A stretch of 64,000 nt of DNA, from positions 1,984,001 through 2,048,000 of the forward strand of contig CAWESU010000001.1 of the NCBI GenBank assembly GCA_963811805.1. The letters run 5' to 3'. The position numbers were made by a program, and so were the translations under genes. This stretch comes from DAHUXN01 sp963811805 (lineage in GTDB: Bacteria; Acidobacteriota; Terriglobia; Acidiferrales; UBA7541). Numbering within the stretch: the first letter of the stretch is position 1; every line of letters begins with the position of its first letter. Positions 18,317 to 25,880 of the stretch are shown here, piece by piece. Under the pieces are notes generated by a model, which did not search any database, had not been told where the DNA came from, and was given only the letters and a program-made list of their open reading frames with translations.

Positions 18317-18913
18317 CTATCTCTGTACGGATTGGCCGAAAATCTGCGGAGACAGCTGCTGCGGCTTGGTTCCCGCGGACGCAATATCGATTGTCGCCAC
18401 CAACGGAATTCTCACTGGTGGAAGGCACACGGAATCGTTGCATGCCTGATATTGCAGCGTGAACGGCAGCTTCACTTTGCCCAGCGGCGCATTCGCGGCT
18501 GCGGAAAATTTCGCGCGCACCGTGAAATGACCCGTGTAGACCAACAGGGGTTTGTCAGAAAACGAGAGCTTTTTCGTAACGCCATTCGGATAGTTCGTGC
18601 CGAACTCTTTAAAGCCCGCGGGCAGCTTCGCCGTCAGCACCGTCGGAATAAGATAATCCTCCAACGGTTTGTGCGCGTTCATGTGGAAGCCCGGCATGAT
18701 TCCCACAACCACGGCCACTTCGAACGTGCTCCCTCGCGGCACTGGCGCAATGGAAACGTAGGTCTTGGGGCTCGCCACGGCCGACGCCGCAGGGATGTCC
18801 TGTGGCGGGTGTGACTGCGCGGCCTGCGCGCAGATCATCGCCGCGAAGCATCCCAGCAACACACGCACAGCTCCGCCGCTGGTCCACCGATTCCGCACTC
18901 CGCTGTTCCTCAT
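18317..18913 (-). CDS. Secreted DsbD N-terminal-domain protein (split DsbD alpha)
   Basis: About 198 residues. A signal-type segment (VRVLLGCFAAMICAQAAQS) precedes an immunoglobulin-like DsbD_N domain. The motif YQACNDSVCLPP gives Cys158 and Cys163, which correspond to the redox pair of DsbD-alpha (Cys103/Cys109 in E. coli, there spaced CxxxxxC). It would pass electrons from the membrane CcdA unit to periplasmic substrates. Its ATG overlaps the cyaY stop (ATGA), placing it last in the ccdA-tlpA-cyaY operon. In many bacteria these parts are fused in one DsbD polypeptide; here they are separate genes. Confidence 0.82.
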   Translation of the reverse strand: MRNSGVRNRWTSGGAVRVLLGCFAAMICAQAAQSHPPQDIPAASAVASPKTYVSIAPVPRGSTFEVAVVVGIMPGFHMNAHKPLEDYLIPTVLTAKLPAGFKEFGTNYPNGVTKKLSFSDKPLLVYTGHFTVRAKFSAAANAPLGKVKLPFTLQYQACNDSVCLPPVRIPLVATIDIASAGTKPQQLSPQIFGQSVQR

Positions 18914-19242
18914 ACGCTCACCGGTATACCCAGTTGCTCGCTCAAGATCCGGCTCATCACTCGATCCAAAGTCTCGCCCGTCTTATCGAGCACAAAAGCA
19001 TTGGCTCCGTCTGACCATCCCAGTTTGAAGCTCGTGGTGAGCGCGGAAATCCAGATTTGCCGCACGGGCGTGTTGGGGCTAATCACGAACCGCGTCTCGT
19101 CCTCATCCTCGAACAGAATTTCGAGCTTCCCGCTGCCACCCTCGACTTCGAAATCATTCTCGTCGCCGAGCGTCGCAAGTCTCTTGCGGAGGCTTTCGAA
19201 AGCCTCCGTGTACTTTTTTTCGAATTCCCGCTCGTCCATCAT
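18910..19242 (-). CDS. cyaY: Frataxin-like iron donor protein
   Basis: 110 residues. It begins with an acidic helix (DEREFEKKYTEAFESLRKRL) and continues through the frataxin beta sheet: FVISPNTPVRQIWISALTTSFKLGW matches the VINKQxPxxQIWLSSP core, and a C-terminal helix LDRVMSRILSEQLG closes the fold. Frataxins bind iron and modulate Fe-S cluster assembly in the cytoplasm. The acidic first helix supplies likely iron-binding residues. Its presence inside a thiol-redox operon, overlapping the DsbD_N gene by four bases, is unusual. Adjacent ATGs at 19242 and 19239 are both possible starts. Confidence 0.78.
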   Translation of the reverse strand: MMDEREFEKKYTEAFESLRKRLATLGDENDFEVEGGSGKLEILFEDEDETRFVISPNTPVRQIWISALTTSFKLGWSDGANAFVLDKTGETLDRVMSRILSEQLGIPVSV

Positions 19243-19273
19243 GTCCCTTTAGATTTCTCCGTGCCGTAAAAAT

Positions 19274-19837
19274 CTACGGCTGACCGCCCACTGGAAATTT
19301 CGTCTTGTGCACGAAAGGACCCACCACGCTCTTCCCCTCCGTGTCCATCGCCACGCCCAAGATCGTGAATCCCCGGCTCGCATACTTGTCCTGAAACTCA
19401 ATCAACCACGGGATTTCCTCGCGGCACGGTTCGCACCACGTGGCCCAGAAGTTCACGAGCACCACCTTGCCTTCTAGGCTGGCCAGCGGCAGGTTCCCGC
19501 CCTGCAGCTCGGAAAACGTCACGTCCGGCTCGGCAGTCTTTCCGACATTCGGAGGTGCATTCGCCAATTGCGTTTCGATGTCGCTTTGCAATTCGTTTTT
19601 CTCGACCTCGCCGATGTAACGCTTCACTACTTTCCCATCGCGCGAAACCAGCACGCTCGTCGGCAATCCGATCAGGCCCCCGAATTTTTCCGCCAGGTCT
19701 TCATTTCCAATCATAATTGGATAATTCATCGTTTCTTCTGCGGCATTGGGCAAAGAGCTTTTCCTGCACCCGCCCAAGGCGACTCCCAGCGCGGCGGCTG
19801 CGCCTATAACAACCCATCGAGAAATCTTCACGTTCAC
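19274..19837 (-). CDS. TlpA/ResA-like thioredoxin lipoprotein with halves in permuted order
   Basis: 187 residues. A lipoprotein signal ends in LGGC (Cys24), so it is probably membrane-anchored in the periplasm. Residues 37-91 (MNYPIMIGNEDLAEKFGG through GLPT with cis-Pro59) are what is normally the C-terminal half of a TlpA domain. Residues 103-187 are the normal N-terminal half, with the active site WATWCEPC at 135-138, and the protein stops at FPVGGQP. In ordinary homologues as I recall them, the equivalent of GQP runs directly into MNYPI, so the C-terminus would join seamlessly to residue 37. This is the pattern of a circular permutation. It follows ccdA by 13 bases, the expected partner for a thiol reductase. 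Confidence 0.8.
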   Translation of the reverse strand: MNVKISRWVVIGAAAALGVALGGCRKSSLPNAAEETMNYPIMIGNEDLAEKFGGLIGLPTSVLVSRDGKVVKRYIGEVEKNELQSDIETQLANAPPNVGKTAEPDVTFSELQGGNLPLASLEGKVVLVNFWATWCEPCREEIPWLIEFQDKYASRGFTILGVAMDTEGKSVVGPFVHKTKFPVGGQP

Positions 19838-19850
19838 CAGCGAGCTCCCT

Positions 19851-20714
19851 TTACAACGAAAAACGATTCAGAAATGTCAGTTTACCCGAAAGCCATGTCA
19901 GCCGGTTCACGAAAATCAGTCCACCCACGGCGAGCAGCAGCACGCCGCTGAAAACTTCCACCAAATGAATATGCCGTCGGAAGCGTTGATAAAATTTCAG
20001 AAACTGCCCGATAACAACGGCTGTTAGCAGGAAGGGGATCGCCAACCCCAACGAATACGCGGTCAGTAGGAAGATCCCTCGCCCCACGGTGCCCTCGCTC
20101 GCCGCGAGCGTTAGCACAGACGCCAGAATCGGTCCGATACACGGCGTCCAACCGAACGCGAAGGCGAACCCCATCAGAAATCCGCTCACGATTCCCGGTT
20201 TCCCGCCCATGTTGCGAAAATGAACGTCGCGATTCAGCCATCGTGTCAGCGCCGGCCCCAGCAGGAAAATCAAGGAAAGAGCAAACACGTGCACAGGCCT
20301 GAAATCCCCGAATCCGTCGGGTGCCATGAACTCCATCGCGATGGCGCCCGCCACCAGCAGTCCGCCAATCACGAATCCAACACGGAGCGAAATTTTTACC
20401 AGCCAGCCAATCAGGTGCAGGCCGAAGAGCAGAATCAAAGCCCCCGCCAGCGGCGCGAGCATGGCGCGGTGGCTTTGCAGGAACGTTCCCACCGCGCTGG
20501 CCGAAGCTCCAAAGCTGATGAATACAATCGAAAATCCGACCACGAAAGCCAGCGCCGACCTTAGCAACTCTCCTCGCGGGCCTTGTCCCTGTTGTAATTG
20601 GTCCACCCCGACGCCCGAAAGCATCGACATATATCCGGGCACAAGCGGCAGCACGCACGGCGAGAGAAATGAAAACAGTCCCGCAATCAGCGCGGTGAAT
20701 ACGGTCAGCTTCAT
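19851..20714 (-). CDS. ccdA: CcdA/DsbD-type membrane thiol electron transporter
   Basis: About 287 residues and six to eight membrane segments. It carries electrons from cytoplasmic thioredoxin across the membrane to periplasmic thiol proteins such as TlpA/ResA. The two membrane cysteines are in LSPCVLPLVPGY (Cys20) and GWTPCIGPILASVL (near residue 190), the hallmark of the family. It is the first gene of a minus-strand operon with the TlpA-like lipoprotein, cyaY and the DsbD_N protein, so membrane, thioredoxin and alpha domains of a DsbD system are supplied by separate polypeptides. Confidence 0.9.
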   Translation of the reverse strand: MKLTVFTALIAGLFSFLSPCVLPLVPGYMSMLSGVGVDQLQQGQGPRGELLRSALAFVVGFSIVFISFGASASAVGTFLQSHRAMLAPLAGALILLFGLHLIGWLVKISLRVGFVIGGLLVAGAIAMEFMAPDGFGDFRPVHVFALSLIFLLGPALTRWLNRDVHFRNMGGKPGIVSGFLMGFAFAFGWTPCIGPILASVLTLAASEGTVGRGIFLLTAYSLGLAIPFLLTAVVIGQFLKFYQRFRRHIHLVEVFSGVLLLAVGGLIFVNRLTWLSGKLTFLNRFSL

Positions 20715-20768
20715 CTCATTAGACCTACGCTTTCCATTCCGCCATTGGATGTAGCAGCCACCGGCGGT

Positions 20769-22175
20769 TCACTCCGGGTGTTGCAAATGCCATTCTGTCG
20801 CTTGTTCGTACGCGAATGCAATTCTCAAGAGCTTTGCCTCGCCCCACTCGGGTCCGTGCAACGCCATGCCGATCGGCAGTCCATTCCGCGTAAATCCGCA
20901 GGGAATCGAAATCGCCGGAAATCCCGTAAAGTTTGCCGGCCGGTTCATGCGCACCAGCGCGCCCCGCACGGATTCGGACTCGCCTCCTATGGTTGTCGAA
21001 TCCTGGCCCAGCCGTGGCGCCGCAATCGGCGTCGTCGGTGCCACAATCGCATCCACGCGCTCGAAAGCCGCGCGAAAATCTTCGCGAACCCGCTTGCGAG
21101 CCTGCTGCGCCTTCAAATAGTCCACGGCGCGGATGGCGTTGCCCATTTGCAACCGTTTGCGCACGTCCTCGCCGTAATCGGCCGCACGCGCCGGGAAATA
21201 TCCCTGGCTCTCGTGATATTCCAGCGCCTCGGCCAGCGCAATCTGCGTGCTTGGCTCGATGGAATCCTCGATATGCGGCAGCGATACTTCCTCCATCCGC
21301 GCGCCCATTTTCTCAAACTCTCCGACCGCTTTTTCAACCGCGCGCTTCACTTCTCCCTCGACACGCTTGAAAAAATACTCCCGCGGCCACCCCAGCCGCA
21401 GCTTCGCGCATGTTTTTTTCATCCCTCCGCCCGCCCGTAGCATCCGATGAAAATTTCCATCCGCCTCTTGTTTCGCCGCGATCGTATCCAGCACGATTGC
21501 GACATCCACAACGCTCCTTGCAATCGGTCCCGCGTGATCGAGCGTCACGGCGAGCGGCACAATTCCATCGCAGCTCACGCGCCCAAACGTTGGCTTGAGT
21601 CCCACAATCCCGCAGAGCGCCGCAGGAATTCGGATCGAGCCTCCCGTATCAGTCCCTACTGAACCGAACCCGATCCCCGTCGCGAGTGCCGCTGCCGAGC
21701 CGCCGCTGGATCCGCCGGGAATGCGTTCTGTATTCCACGGATTCCTCGTCGCACCATAGTGCGGATTTTCGGTCGTGATTCCGTACGCGAACTCGTGTAG
21801 GTTCGTCTTTCCCAGCAGCACAGCGCCGGCATTCCGCAACCTTTTTGCTACTCCCGCATCGACCGCCGGAACGAAGTCCTTGAGAATTTTCGAGCCCGCC
21901 GTCGTCCCTATTCCTCTCGTCCAGATGTTGTCCTTGAGCGTGATGGGAATTCCGTGCAGTAGCCCGCGATACTTTCCGCCCTGCATCTCGCGTTCCGCAG
22001 ACTTGGCGTCGCGCAAGGCTCGCTCCGCGGTTATGGTGATGAACGCGTTCAACCGCGGATTCAGTTTTTCAATGCGCAAAAGCGCGGCCTGCGTCAACTC
22101 GACGGGAGACAATTTCCCCCTGCGCAACTGCGCTGCGGCCTCGGCAATCGTCCAGTACGCGGATTCGCTGGTCAT
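20769..22175 (-). CDS. Amidase-signature enzyme (GatA-like)
   Basis: 468 residues of the amidase-signature family, which hydrolyses amides or forms GatA of the tRNA amidotransferase. The Ser-Ser-Lys triad is complete: Lys81 (TLKDN), Ser156/157 (GGSSGGSAAA) and nucleophile Ser180 (TDTGGSIRIP). GLKPTFGRVS follows as usual. Its length is close to GatA, but no gatB or gatC is nearby, so I do not assign gatA. It lies between lptD and the redox operon on the same strand, with 21 bases to lptD. Confidence 0.85.
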   Translation of the reverse strand: MTSESAYWTIAEAAAQLRRGKLSPVELTQAALLRIEKLNPRLNAFITITAERALRDAKSAEREMQGGKYRGLLHGIPITLKDNIWTRGIGTTAGSKILKDFVPAVDAGVAKRLRNAGAVLLGKTNLHEFAYGITTENPHYGATRNPWNTERIPGGSSGGSAAALATGIGFGSVGTDTGGSIRIPAALCGIVGLKPTFGRVSCDGIVPLAVTLDHAGPIARSVVDVAIVLDTIAAKQEADGNFHRMLRAGGGMKKTCAKLRLGWPREYFFKRVEGEVKRAVEKAVGEFEKMGARMEEVSLPHIEDSIEPSTQIALAEALEYHESQGYFPARAADYGEDVRKRLQMGNAIRAVDYLKAQQARKRVREDFRAAFERVDAIVAPTTPIAAPRLGQDSTTIGGESESVRGALVRMNRPANFTGFPAISIPCGFTRNGLPIGMALHGPEWGEAKLLRIAFAYEQATEWHLQHPE

Positions 22176-22196
22176 CGCTGTTATGCCGACCCGGAT

Positions 22197-24593
22197 TCAG
22201 AAGATGCTCTGCTGTCGCCGGATGTTCCCAAAGGAGCCGATATTTGCTACCCGGAACACCAATCCCCACTCATTCTCGTCTCGTACGGTTCCCAGAGAAA
22301 GTCGCTGGTACTCGAATCCGATGCCGCAGCACGATCCATTGTAAGAAAACTGCGCCACTTGGTTCTCGAACACTTGCTGGCTAATGTCGTAACTGAATCC
22401 GAATTCCGCGTTCCATCCTCGGCGCGCCATGTCGCCATATCCGAAAAGGGTGCGCACCTGGTTTGAATACCGTTCGAGCACCGCTGCAGCTGGCGACGGA
22501 AGTGGTGGAATGAATCGGGACGGCGACACTACCAAGGGCGGAATATTGATTGTGGAGAAATGGGCTAGGGTTACGAACGACTGTTTGTACGGCTTGATTT
22601 TCAACAGCGAGCCGATGGCGGTCATCTGGCCGCGCTTGGGGTCGAAATCGACGCGGACTTCCGTGTCGAAGCGTTCCCCTGGCTCAACCCGCAGGTCGCT
22701 GATGATCGGCGAAAAACGGTGCAAGCCATCCTCGAACGCGAACGGCGTCAGCGAATCGAGCGCCTGAAAAACGTTGCGTTGTCCCGGGACCAGCGCGCCG
22801 CCAAAAGTCGGATCGATATAGTACTTTTGCTGCACGCTCCAACTCATCAGTTCATCTGAGTCACTGTCGTCCGTTCGTCGAAACAATCGCTGCGTGATTC
22901 CGTATTGAACGTCGTTGGTATCCGTCAGCGTGTCGTCCTCGTCGAACAACGGATACTTGGCATAATCATTTACGCCATCCACGTATTCATAGTCGAATTC
23001 CGGTTCGATTGTGTGTCTCCACTGCGTGCCGCCGTCACTCCAGGTCCGCTCCAGTGCGGGCGGCCTTACGTCCAAAGAAAACTCCGCGGTGTTGCGGACA
23101 AACGGCTCATCCACAAATTGTCCGTCCTCCAACTGTCCTCTGTATCGCGTCGAGCGTTCCGTGAACGTCGGCGTCACACTGAGCCACGGGCCCCAGTGCA
23201 ATGCCGCTGTTACGCTGGGCGCAAATTCCATACGCGAGACGAACGACGGCGTGCTGAATTGCGGCGGGACATCCGTTTCGCGGTGTACCGCGTCGGCAAA
23301 CGCGTCGAAACTGAAATAAATCGGCAAATTCTCCCAGGGTGCGCGGTCCACGGAGCTGGCACGAAGCTCCGGCGCGGTGCGGATGTCGATGGACGTCTCC
23401 GGCGAAGCGCTCAAGAAATTCTTGTAGCTCAAGGCTGCGAGCCCGAGGCTGAACCCGTCCGTATGTTTTGTGAGGAACGTCGTGGTGTGCACTTCGGAAT
23501 TCACCGCCTGCGCGAACGTCTCCGCAAACGCCAACCGAAAGGTCAACGAAGACAACTGATCGACGTCCGCCACAGCACGCCAGCCGCCCGGCAACAGGGC
23601 GTCAAAGAAAAGCCGATCCTCGTGTCCTCCCTGTTTCATGACGGTTCCATCTGGCCCCGGAAGGCCGCGGTCGATGACTCCGTAGTAGCTCGCGGTCAGC
23701 GTCGCGTTCTCCCATGGCTTCATACGAATCTCGCCGTTTTGGCTCGAGCCGCGCAGGCTGAGGTATTGCGCTCCTACGGTTGCATCCATCCACTCCGTCG
23801 GCGCCCAATAGAACGAGTCTCCAATGACGTAGCCTCTCGTGGATGAGTGAGTCAAATCAGGGATCAAAAACCCCGATTGCCGCAGCTTCTCTCCGGCGGG
23901 CACGGAAGCGTAAGGAAGATAAATCACCGGAATGTGGAACAAATGAAATGTGGCGTTTTCGAGCGCCACAGATTCCTGCATGTGGATCACGGCTCGCGGA
24001 GCGTAGAATTTCCACTTCGGCCGATCCGGCCTGCAAACGGTCAGCCACGCATGTTTCGCGACGAAGGTCTCTGCATCCACGCGGTCGACTTCCACGGCGG
24101 CGAACGTCAGAGGATTGGGGCTGACCAGCACGTTGGGATTGGCCAAGTGCTCCGCCTTCACCGTGCCGCGCACGTTGTGAAAAGTTCCGCGTTCTGTCCC
24201 GAAGTTGTAGTTCGCCTCGTCCGCCTCCAGATGCTGGTTTTCGTGATCGAATTGCACGTGCCCGCGGGCGACCGCCACCTTGGTTTGCGGGTCGTATTGC
24301 ATGTGGTCGGCTCGGAGGCGCACGTCTTCGTACACGATGTCGACGTGGCCGTCGGCGAAAAAGATTTTTCCGGATTCTCGTTGCGAATCGGCTTCGAGCG
24401 TCAATTCGCCCTTCTGTGTCTGCAGGCGCGTGACCGTTTGATTTTGCTGCGCTGCGCCGGCTCGCGCCGCAATGGCTATCGCCAGGATCAGCGCCAGCAG
24501 CAGGGCGCCTCGGCCCTTTTTTGTGTTCCGCCGCCGGGAGTTTGCGTCCATCCAATCGGGCATCGCGTCGAAGAGAGTCCCAAAGCCTAACAT
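22197..24593 (-). CDS. lptD: LPS-assembly outer-membrane protein LptD
   Basis: About 798 residues. It inserts lipopolysaccharide into the outer leaflet and so marks a diderm cell. A signal peptide (LLLALILAIAIAARAGA) precedes an LptA/OstA-like beta-jellyroll (residues about 55-150: LRADHMQYDPQTKVAVARGHVQF, LEADEANYNFGTERGTFHNV) and then a long beta-barrel rich in aromatic strand ends. The last residues end in Phe, as barrel proteins do. The ATG at 24593 is chosen over an in-frame TTG at 24611, and an ATG at 24551 is also close to the signal peptide. The gene is divergent from the RDD protein gene. Confidence 0.9.
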   Translation of the reverse strand: MLGFGTLFDAMPDWMDANSRRRNTKKGRGALLLALILAIAIAARAGAAQQNQTVTRLQTQKGELTLEADSQRESGKIFFADGHVDIVYEDVRLRADHMQYDPQTKVAVARGHVQFDHENQHLEADEANYNFGTERGTFHNVRGTVKAEHLANPNVLVSPNPLTFAAVEVDRVDAETFVAKHAWLTVCRPDRPKWKFYAPRAVIHMQESVALENATFHLFHIPVIYLPYASVPAGEKLRQSGFLIPDLTHSSTRGYVIGDSFYWAPTEWMDATVGAQYLSLRGSSQNGEIRMKPWENATLTASYYGVIDRGLPGPDGTVMKQGGHEDRLFFDALLPGGWRAVADVDQLSSLTFRLAFAETFAQAVNSEVHTTTFLTKHTDGFSLGLAALSYKNFLSASPETSIDIRTAPELRASSVDRAPWENLPIYFSFDAFADAVHRETDVPPQFSTPSFVSRMEFAPSVTAALHWGPWLSVTPTFTERSTRYRGQLEDGQFVDEPFVRNTAEFSLDVRPPALERTWSDGGTQWRHTIEPEFDYEYVDGVNDYAKYPLFDEDDTLTDTNDVQYGITQRLFRRTDDSDSDELMSWSVQQKYYIDPTFGGALVPGQRNVFQALDSLTPFAFEDGLHRFSPIISDLRVEPGERFDTEVRVDFDPKRGQMTAIGSLLKIKPYKQSFVTLAHFSTINIPPLVVSPSRFIPPLPSPAAAVLERYSNQVRTLFGYGDMARRGWNAEFGFSYDISQQVFENQVAQFSYNGSCCGIGFEYQRLSLGTVRDENEWGLVFRVANIGSFGNIRRQQSIF

Positions 24594-24710
24594 GCTGACA
24601 AAGCCCCGCAAAGAACCGTGCTGCAGCGACTGGATTGATTCGCTGCCAGTTATCTATTTGGCGACCATTCCTGTGATTTCGCCGCCTCACCTGTTCCGGA
24701 ATCTGTTACG

Positions 24711-25559
24711 ATGCTTCAGTCCGCGAATTACGGTCCGCAGCGCAAAACGAACCGGGTGATTCAGGTCTGCTCGCAATGTGGCGCAGTCAGCAATCAGCGC
24801 GTTGAGGTGTGCCCATTTTGCGAAGCCCCCTACAATCCACCCCAGCCGCCGGTTTCGACCACCTCTACTGAGGAACCTGAGTGGCGGCGTGAAGTTGCTC
24901 GTCGCTTGGAAGTCTATCGTTCGCGCCGCCACGAAAGAATTTCTCCGGAGTCCCAGCCTGCCCTTTCTTTTGGTGATGAAGACGCCCCTGGCGTCATTAC
25001 CACCGCCGTTGCTCCCCGCACCATAGCGCGCATCCGGCCCACTCAGCGCGTCGAAATACATGTCTCCCAGCCCCAGCTTGATTTTTCGGTAGTGGAAACC
25101 TACCGCGTTCATCCGGCCGCCCCTTCTCTTCCCGTCGCCGAATTGATTACGCGCCGCCTTGCCGGCTTGCTTGACGCTGTCGCTATTGCGGGCGTCTTTG
25201 CCGGTTTCCTGGCAATGTTCCGCTCTCTCGGTGGGCAGCTTGGAGTCTTGAAGGTCAACTTTGCCATTTATGCCATCATCTTTTTCTTGATCTACATTCT
25301 GTATTTCGGCCTGTTTACGCTCTTCTCCGGCGTCACCCTTGGGATGCAGATTCGCGGACTTTCGGTGGTCGGGATGGATGGGGCGTTCCCGGACACTCGC
25401 CAATTGATCTGGCGCAGCTTCGGCTATTTCCTCTCCGGCGGTACGCTTCTTCTCGGCTTTCTTTGGGCGCTATGGGACGAAGACCACCTGACTTGGCAGG
25501 ATCGCATCTCGCACACATACATCACCTCGGCTCCTGTCGAGGAGCATCCTGCCGACTGA
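24711..25559 (+). CDS. RDD-family membrane protein with N-terminal zinc ribbon
   Basis: 282 residues. It opens with two CxxC pairs (CSQCGAVSNQRVEVCPFC) that look like a small zinc ribbon, then a proline-rich linker to about residue 140. The RDD domain follows, with Arg in LITRRLAGLLDAV and Asp in the first helix and at least three membrane segments; GVTLGMQIRGLSVVGMDG is the internal motif. RDD proteins are poorly understood, with roles proposed in transport or stress. The gene is divergent from lptD with about 118 bases between the starts. Confidence 0.8.
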   Translation: MLQSANYGPQRKTNRVIQVCSQCGAVSNQRVEVCPFCEAPYNPPQPPVSTTSTEEPEWRREVARRLEVYRSRRHERISPESQPALSFGDEDAPGVITTAVAPRTIARIRPTQRVEIHVSQPQLDFSVVETYRVHPAAPSLPVAELITRRLAGLLDAVAIAGVFAGFLAMFRSLGGQLGVLKVNFAIYAIIFFLIYILYFGLFTLFSGVTLGMQIRGLSVVGMDGAFPDTRQLIWRSFGYFLSGGTLLLGFLWALWDEDHLTWQDRISHTYITSAPVEEHPAD

Positions 25560-25585
25560 TAACTTCCTCGTTCGCTATCTGGCAA

Positions 25586-25612
25586 TGCTGCTGCTGCTGC
25601 TGCTGCTGCTGC
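25586..25612. repeat. Perfect (TGC)9 microsatellite
   Basis: Nine uninterrupted TGC units lie 26 bases after the RDD stop codon. No other triplet tract of this length was noticed in the window. Being intergenic, it cannot change a coding frame of a confident gene, but its length could vary by slippage and alter the leader of the downstream frame. Confidence 0.9.
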
Positions 25613-25616
25613 AATC

Positions 25617-25802
25617 ATGCTACTAGGTGGGAGTGAACGATTGAAGATTCCAATGAAGCAGGGCTTCGTTAATCAGAAACTGGGTAAGCGCAACAACCGC
25701 CGCAACGCGCTGCTCAAGGCCAAGGCCCATGGACAGCCATCTTTGTCCAAGTCCCAGGCATCGAAACCTTTGGAAGGAAGAGGAAATCGGCGCGCTCTAT
25801 AA
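25617..25802 (+). CDS. Possible small basic protein (doubtful)
   Basis: 61 codons from ATG 25617. The product is strongly basic (KQGFVNQKLGKRNNRRNALLKAK), without membrane segment or known motif. A second possible start (TTG near 25640) has GGTGGGAG upstream. It lies between the RDD gene and the promoter of the S41 gene. It may be chance. Confidence 0.2.
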   Translation: MLLGGSERLKIPMKQGFVNQKLGKRNNRRNALLKAKAHGQPSLSKSQASKPLEGRGNRRAL

Positions 25803-25815
25803 ACGGGGCTTGGAA

Positions 25816-25824
25816 TGCTATAAT
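25816..25824 (+). promoter_or_regulatory. Extended -10 promoter of the S41/YibQ-like pair
   Basis: TGCTATAAT is an exact extended -10 element (TGn plus TATAAT). No good -35 hexamer is seen 16-18 bases upstream, which extended -10 promoters tolerate. The transcript would start near 25831, about 50 bases before the ATG at 25881. Confidence 0.55.
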
Positions 25825-25880
25825 CGGGCGTTAGAGCATGTCGCTGAAGTCGGCCTAAAACCACGGCATAGGAAGAAAAC

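Larger units (their letters stand above)
25560..25880. other. Intergenic region, 321 bases, before the S41 homologue
   Basis: Holds a perfect TGC trinucleotide tract (25586-25612), a doubtful 61-codon frame (25617-25802) and an extended -10 promoter (25816-25824). No RNA gene is recognisable. Confidence 0.5.
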
